Below are positions 57,847 to 64,000 of a stretch of 64,000 bases of DNA, in pieces; position 1 is the first letter of the stretch; each line of letters begins with the position of its first letter. Below the pieces are notes generated by a model. It searched no databases and was not told where the DNA came from. It was given only the letters and a program-made list of their open reading frames with translations. The translations under genes were made by a program, and so were the position numbers. The stretch is from Cyathus striatus (taxonomy: Eukaryota; Basidiomycota; Agaricomycetes; Agaricales; Nidulariaceae). The stretch lies in contig JAOVFP010000011.1 of NCBI GenBank assembly GCA_025738555.1, positions 1,612,001-1,676,000 on the forward strand, read 5' to 3'.

Positions 57847-60652
57847 ATGTTTTGTACACCAACTCCAGAAGACATATCTGGTGTTATTACTGCTCCAGTT
57901 ATTATTTCTCCTATCAAAAGCAGACAATGGAAGAATGCAGTTAAGCTATCAAAAAAAAGTGATGCTGAGATATGGGATATATCAGATGAAGATATTCTAG
58001 GTGAGTTACAGCCTGCCTTAATAATTCACAAAATTACCAAAAATTAAATTAGAAGGCACATGTGCTACCTGGCAGTCTGATGCATATGATCACTACAATG
58101 TATCTATCCAGCGCAGACCAAGAGCAAATGGCCAACCAGGTGTTATAGACCTTGTATTTAGATGCAAAACCAGGACTCCGAAAGAACATCCTGCACATAT
58201 ATGTGAACGACTGAATACAGCAGATGGCACAAGCAATTTACGCAAATATATGGATATTTGTGATGCACACTTCAGTGGCTCACAGCTCACTACATCTTCT
58301 AAGTCTGCTATCACTCCTTCCTTAGAGTTTTCTGAAGCAGCCCATCATGCACTCATTGCTCTTCAATGTGCTAAGCACCATCGTCCATTCAACTTTGTTT
58401 TGGATGAAGAATATCAGAAGGAAGTGGAAATGTTATGTCCTGGTACCAAAATTCCACTTCCTATTACAATTAGCTGTGACATACATGCTTTATACATTGA
58501 GTTTTCAAAGCATGTTAAGAAGTACTTTTTGGTAGGAATTAAATCTCATATGAATTAAAATTAATCATACTCATAGTTAACAGAAATTAGGAATTTCAGT
58601 TCATATTGCTTTGGATGGATGGACTGCACCAATCACCATTTCCTATCTTGGTGTAGTTGTTATTTGGTATGTGGATGGAGTCATTTATCATGCTGTATCG
58701 GAGTTTATTCAGTAAGCAACTTTCAAACATTATATTATCATATACTGATATGGTCAACAATTAGGCTTACCAAAAGCCATAGTGGTCAATACCTTGCAGA
58801 GGTTCTGGCTGATTGTATAAAATGCTTTGGCCTTAAAATTCAAGTGCTCTGCATGGATAATGCAGCTAACTGTGATGATCTAGCTTGTAGTCTACCTGAT
58901 TATCTTCCAGAATTTGAAGGAATGTCATCCTGAACTAGATGCTTTGCTCATATTATCAATTTAGTTGCAAAGGTAGGTGGATTGTATTTCAGAAATAAAT
59001 ATTTTAACTGATACAATGTTTAGAGTTTCATAGCTTTCTTCTTCAGGCAGCCAATAAAGAAGAAGGCTATCCAAATAGCAGCAAATACAGTCAGATCAAA
59101 TCGAAGACGTGGAGAGGCAACTCCAAATATTGCCATAGAAACTGAAATTATAATCGATCAAGATGATGAAAGGTTGGATGATGAAGAGGCTGCTATAGAA
59201 GAGGCTGATGCATCTGGTGATGTGGCTCTTGAGGATGATGGTAAGGAGACACATGACAATGCAGTTGTCAAAACTCTCCAGGAGAAGGCTATTCAGATGA
59301 TGGAAAGTAAAGGTATTCAAATTGACAAAGTTGAATGTCAAATTGCATTGGGAATTTTTCCTTGGGTATATTCATTTATAATTATAAATAGCTGCTTTCT
59401 GACTTCTTCATAGGTAGCAGGATTGGCTCGCCAGGTTCATGATGCAACAACAGTAAAAGAGAAGTTTGACATGCTTGTCAAATATGATAAAGATCTCAGT
59501 GGTACTTCAAGAACTCTTGATTGACATGTTCCAACCCACTGTAATTCAGATCTTGCTTGTTTATCTTCACATATATTTTTCCAGCCTGTGATTGAACAAC
59601 TAACTGGGAATTCCATCAATAAGTTGCAGCAATTTCGATTATCAGAGAGGCAGTGGGAACTTGCATGTGAAGTTGAAGAAGTTCTATTGGTATGTTGAAA
59701 GTTCATCTTAAATATTATTCTAATTAGTTTGCAATAGCTATTTCAAACATTTACAAAACTATTCTCCACAGAAGAGGTTCCTTTGATAGTAGATGCCTTG
59801 CCTGAACTAGAACATATTCAGCAGTCACTAGTATCTGTCAAACAGGATACAGGTACTACAGATGTTATTCATGTTGCAGGACAGGCAGCTCTTCTTGTTC
59901 TGGAAAAATACTCAATATTTACAAATGATTGTGATGTTTACTTGATTGCAATTGGTATATGTTTTTGTCAGTTATTATATTTGCTATCTTCTGATTACAT
60001 TTATCTGCAGTTGTGTGCCCAGATCATAAATTGAAATGGTTTAAAGATAATGGATGCAAGCCAAGTGAAATTAGAGATATCAAAACAGCTGTTATTGATT
60101 GTTGGAAAAAGAAATATGCACCAGATGGGGAAGGGGAAGAGATAGAGTCAGAAACACCACAGGTATTTAAACATTCATAAATATTTATTGTGCTAACTTT
60201 GATTTGACTTTGATAAAAGATCTGACTTTCGAAATATTCACTTCCAGGTATTGAACCACCACCAGTTATTGATAGCATTGAAGGATATCTTACAGACCCC
60301 TTGGTTCCTACCTCTTCCATTGTGAATATGGGTGGATATATGAAATATTGGAACAATACTCAGAGTATTCAGCCATATGTTTCACATATGGGCTTGGACT
60401 TCTGCTCAGCTCCTAGTAAGTCAAATGCCATTATTTTAGTAATTAAAATTCTAATTGAGTTGTAGCATCTTCAGTTGATTGTGAATGAGCTTTCTCATCA
60501 GGCCATTTACAGATTAATCACTTGCAGCACAACATGAGTTCACAAACTTTAAAGCCCAAATGGCTTTAGGCTCATGGGCTAAAACCCCTTTGTTTCCAGG
60601 CTTTGATTCAGCAACTCAGGTAATTGAGAAGGTAATGAGTGGATCATCATAG
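57847..60652 (+). pseudogene. hAT transposase
   Basis: Start ATG at 57847. Introns fit at 58001-58052, 58532-58583, 58712-58764, 58973-59023, 59366-59413, 59690-59737, 59955-60010, about 60162-60248 and about 60416-60465. Motifs in order: SDAEIWDISDEDIL; the GTCATWQSDAYDHY segment; RNase-H-like ISVHIALDGWTAPI, VLCMDNAANCDDL and RCFAHIINLVAK; VPTHCNSDLACL; FTKLFSTEEVPLIVDALPEL; and the C-terminal dimerisation segment SSVDCE then AFSSGHLQINH. This is the usual order in Ac-like hAT transposases, with DDE-fold Asp residues visible. TGA interrupts at 58931, 59522 and 60486, each where Arg is usual, and one base is lost near 60555. Inactive. Confidence 0.85.
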
Positions 60653-61877
60653 GTATCTCAAAGTTCAAAAGAACATGAAGTGTAAGTTAGTGTAATTCTA
60701 TGTGTATTTACAAGTTACTTATGCAATCCTTCATTATTTATTATTGAATAGCAGTTTATTACTTCAAAATATAAGTCATTAGTCAATTGGGAACCTTAAT
60801 TAATGAATTAAGCTTGTGCCAAGTAATTAATGTGAATAATTACGGATACAGCAGATATCTGCAGATTTATCCGTAACCGATCCAAATTATATGTATAACC
60901 ATTGTTAATATCCGGATATGGTCCGGATGTATCTGTGTTAGACCCTAGTATACAGCTACATTATTATTGTGGTACTACTGTAGTCAGTTTTTCTTTGGCA
61001 CCGTTAAATAGTGTTACTTTTGAATAAGATGTGGCAGGCTCGAACAAATATACTGTTACATAAAAGTCTGATCACTGAACATTGAATGTTTGAACGTACA
61101 GGCTCATAGCACACTCATGGTATAATTTTTTGTATCACGCTCAGTCATCGGATGACAGAATTTGTAATGCTCGACATCTATTGTAGCTTGTAAGTTCAGC
61201 ACGTTTGCGTTTAAATTCACACTCATGTTGTGAGGTCACCTTATAACCTATATACATGTAACAGGAATGCACAATCCTCTCCTACTTTAACAGGTATATA
61301 AATATTTTTCAACCGGCGGACTGCTCGACTTTACCAGTGGTTACTGGTATTTATAAAAATCCAATGAATGTTTTCAGATCCATTTATACAATTAAGTCGC
61401 GCTCACGCTCACTATTAGATTGTAGTTGTTTTTATACAACATTTACATTGTTCTCATAGTACTGTTCCCATTGGCACCGATAAATAGTGCAATTTTAAAT
61501 CAAGGTGTAGTACAAGCTCAGATGATTAAAATCTACTTTCACAATCAATTCTGAACATATTTGCTCATAAGCTCATGCTCACAATCTGAAATGCCCCACT
61601 GTCTTGTATATTTACTTACCAGAAAGGATGTCTATTAGAAGTCAAGTGTAGTTATGTGCTCTTCAGAATAATGAAGATACTCATACTCAAGCACTCCAAA
61701 AGTGCTCAATATTCAAGCCTACATACAACAGACCAATGCTCATTGCCAAGTTGTTGGCAACCCTTAGATATGGGTTTTAACAGAGAATTACATAATCGCT
61801 TGCCGAAGATCCAGAGAAAGCCGATGTCGGAACTCGTTTCCCTTTGATGGGATTGAGCGTGATCATTAGGCTTTCCA
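60653..61877. other. hAT 3' non-coding region
   Basis: It contains reiterated ATCCGGATATGG/TATCCGTAACCG words at 60840-60935 and scattered TCACGCTCA words. They may be subterminal transposase-binding repeats. Confidence 0.5.
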
Positions 61878-62603
61878 TAGATCAGTACATGATGAGCAGA
61901 TAGGGGCATAAAGGCTTCAAGAGGTGATAGTTTGACTAGAGAAATGAGAACTGACATGCTACTGTGCTTCCATGCTTATTTCTCCATCGGAACAAGGATA
62001 GTGTTGCTGCGGGGTGAGGTGATGTCGCGGCTAATTCACCTTAGGTGGCTTGAAGTGGTATTGATATACCTCAGCTGTCCTGTACTAGTGATGTGATGGT
62101 TCAATTCCTTAACTGCTGTAATTTCCGAACTCGTTCAAAGACTACTCGAAGTTCCACTTGTAGCTGTGGATAATAAACGACGGTGAAGTTCAGCTTATAG
62201 CATCAGTTCATGCTGAAGTCATAGATGGCATGAAATTGGAGGTCATAGTTGGGATAAAAATGAGTTCGAAGCTTGGCGTAGCAGTGAATTAGAGCTGCTG
62301 CTCATATAATTAATTTACACGACAAGTGACATGGGCCAATGCGGTCACTATCACAGGTAACTGTTTCTACATGCTAACCTTCGTTGATGTTAATCACAGG
62401 CTACCCTCACACCTATCACAGAACCGTTAAATATCAACTGAGTTCATATTAGACCACTGCCCATTTATCATTGCTTTCAACCATCATTGTAAGCTTGCTG
62501 CTCCACTACATGCCCAGTGCTTACTAGTACTTATTCTTGAAGTTGACTCGAACTGCCTCAGCACTTAACTTATTACTATATGTAAGTATTGGATCAGTCT
62601 ATA
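61878..62603. repeat. Segmental duplication, copy B right part
   Basis: 61878-61937 matches 23806-23868 and runs directly into the match of 25857-26530. This shows that the 2-kb block in copy A is an insertion. Confidence 0.85.
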
Positions 62604-64000
62604 TGTGCTAACCTCTTACCAAGCAAACATGGCAGATGATAGTCAACTTCAAATAGTAGTAGAGATATATTGGTGATTTTGCATGATCTGATTTAGTCTG
62701 ATATTTTTTTTTACTGGTGGGCGGTTGTGGACTAAAGTACCTAGTTTAGCGCAACGTAGTATAAATTAAAATATATGTAATTTCACTCACACCACGTACG
62801 CTCACTAAGAAGGTGCTCAGTGGGTAAGACTCGGATGCAAAATGCTTCCGGGCGAAGTAAAGTAAATGGGGAGGTGTCAAAGACCGACGTTCACGAAGGG
62901 AAACGGCTTAGCGAATGCTTTGATGCGCGTTCCTTAATCTCGGACTTAGCACGGGCTTATGACTTCTCACTTCGCGTTGCACTTAGAATCTCAAAGCTCA
63001 CACAAATACTAAAGCACGACATTAGATGGTATTTCTCGGGGCACAGGAGACTGCCCTTCCTCACTTTACTCTACCTATTAAATATTATACAGGACTATAG
63101 CTAGAGGAACTATATAGTTAGGACAAATACAGTAATTTTACACATTAGCTAAGCAGTAAGATAGACTTTTGGACTGGATACAGACGTCTGGGATGGACCA
63201 GAGTAATTCACGCATGTACAAACATACGAGCGCCAAGAATGCGTCCATATGGGAAGATAACGAAGAACAATAAATCGTCCTGCAGGTGAGATGCTCCATA
63301 CGAAGGCGTGATGCCGCGCGCTTTAACGCATGGAAATGGGAAACGCTGAATAAGCTGGCCGGGAATGCCGGGTCTCAGGCCTATCCAGGCGCCTATGGTG
63401 TGCTGATGCACAGCGCTGGTCCAGCATGGTTAGATAGCGGCATTTGCCGTGAGTCTAAATCCCTGTGCTTTTCCTATGGCGCAATAACATATGACTTTGA
63501 TAACCTATTATTAGAATAGACGCACGCTTAGCTCAATCTCCGGCCTTACTGGTAACTATTTCCCACCGATATCGAGAATAAACTCTAACCTCGGTGTTTC
63601 TATTTTTAAGTGCTTTCCTACTTAGGCTAGACATGTCCCTTATTAGCGCGAATAATTCCCACGCTAGCTAATGGTCCGGGACCTCTACCTTAGCTACTAA
63701 ATACAACCCATAGATATTATACCGTTTGTAAGTAGCACTTTAGAATATTGAAATAAATGTTTTATAGTGGGTAGAACTACGCTAGGCGTATTAGGACTGA
63801 AAGCTTTCTTGTTAGGGAGGTGTGTAGTGCTGCCAAGTAGGTTGATATACACACCTAGTATTACGAAACAAGCATCATACGACATTTATAGAACTCATAT
63901 GCCGACCGGCATGTCCACTATATCGCATATCATCCCCAAAGACAATTTGGAGAACGATACACTTGGTCTGTCCACTGCTAGAGATTTCAGACCCAATCTA
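62604..64000. other. Unassigned DNA with a compositional change
   Basis: From about 62790 the sequence is richer in CG and has longer open stretches, for example plus-strand 62820-63104 (KTDVHEGKRLSECFDARSLI) and 63286-63519 (RFNAWKWETLNKLAGNAGSQ). Neither begins with ATG and I recognise no family. They could be exons of an unrecognised gene or recently arrived DNA. 63520-64000 shows nothing further. Confidence 0.25.

Larger units (their letters stand above)
57774..61877 (+). mobile_element. hAT transposon
   Basis: A 4.1-kb insertion with inverted ends TGGAAAGCCTAATG / CATTAGGCTTTCCA. It is flanked by TAGACCAGTA and TAGATCAGTA, a 10-bp imperfect direct repeat; hAT enzymes normally make 8 bp, so the exact boundary is uncertain. 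It interrupts copy B of the glutaminase locus and carries one spliced transposase gene. Confidence 0.85.

Noticed and set aside
1860..60652. Classical RIP as cause of the stop codons
   Set aside because: RIP favours CpA to TpA and would yield many TAA and TAG; the stops seen are almost all TGA at CGA-compatible sites.

Overview
The window looks like nuclear DNA of a filamentous fungus, most likely a basidiomycete (Agaricomycete). Introns are about 50 bp with GTRNGT donors and YAG acceptors. The retroelements are Ty3-type chromoviruses, there are two CxC cysteine-cluster genes of the kind that accompany basidiomycete KDZ transposons, and the few host genes are secreted-protein genes (glutaminase, subtilisin-like protease, Ser/Thr-rich surface proteins). 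No tRNA, rRNA or CRISPR array is certain. Family names come from reading motifs; no database search was possible.

Layout. 1-1.85 kb: AT-rich DNA with a small TA-flanked MITE. 1.86-11.27 kb: a complete but dead chromovirus with matched LTRs, a CAAAG target duplication, gag, a -1-frame pol, a solo LTR inside pol, and a spliced antisense Cys-rich gene after pol. 12.2-14.4 kb: a motif-reiterating repeat and a decayed CxC gene. 14.35-22.16 kb: two nested giant palindromic elements made of satellite arrays. 22.3-26.5 kb: a truncated glutaminase gene and its 5' side, interrupted by a 2-kb palindrome-ended insertion. 26.9-31.4 kb: the only host-gene island (hypothetical protein, internally deleted subtilase, two tandem Ser/Thr-rich paralogues). 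32.2-54 kb: a second CxC gene cut by a minus-strand chromovirus. That chromovirus is itself split by a 14.6-kb insertion carrying a Helitron RepHel gene, a five-exon accessory gene and a 2-kb Mutator-type palindromic element. 54-57.5 kb: small repeats, a tRNA-like sequence and a second copy of a hairpin-bearing 250-bp element. 57.5-62.6 kb: a shrunken duplicate of the glutaminase locus, split by a 4.1-kb hAT transposon. 62.6-64 kb: unassigned DNA of different, more GC-rich texture.

The genes do not form a pathway. The region is a nest of insertions whose order can be read: segmental duplication, then different elements into each copy; CxC gene, then chromovirus, then Helitron, then Mutator-type element. 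Across nearly every transposon gene the inactivating change is the same: an in-frame TGA where the family usually has arginine, as expected from CGA to TGA after CpG methylation. The satellite arrays grade from CpG-intact to CpG-depleted copies in the same way. The least explained parts are the palindromic elements at 14.35-22.16 kb, whose repeat units carry E2F/MBF-type sequences, the 242/256-bp elements with covarying hairpins, and the set of loci that each reiterate a private short motif in both orientations.
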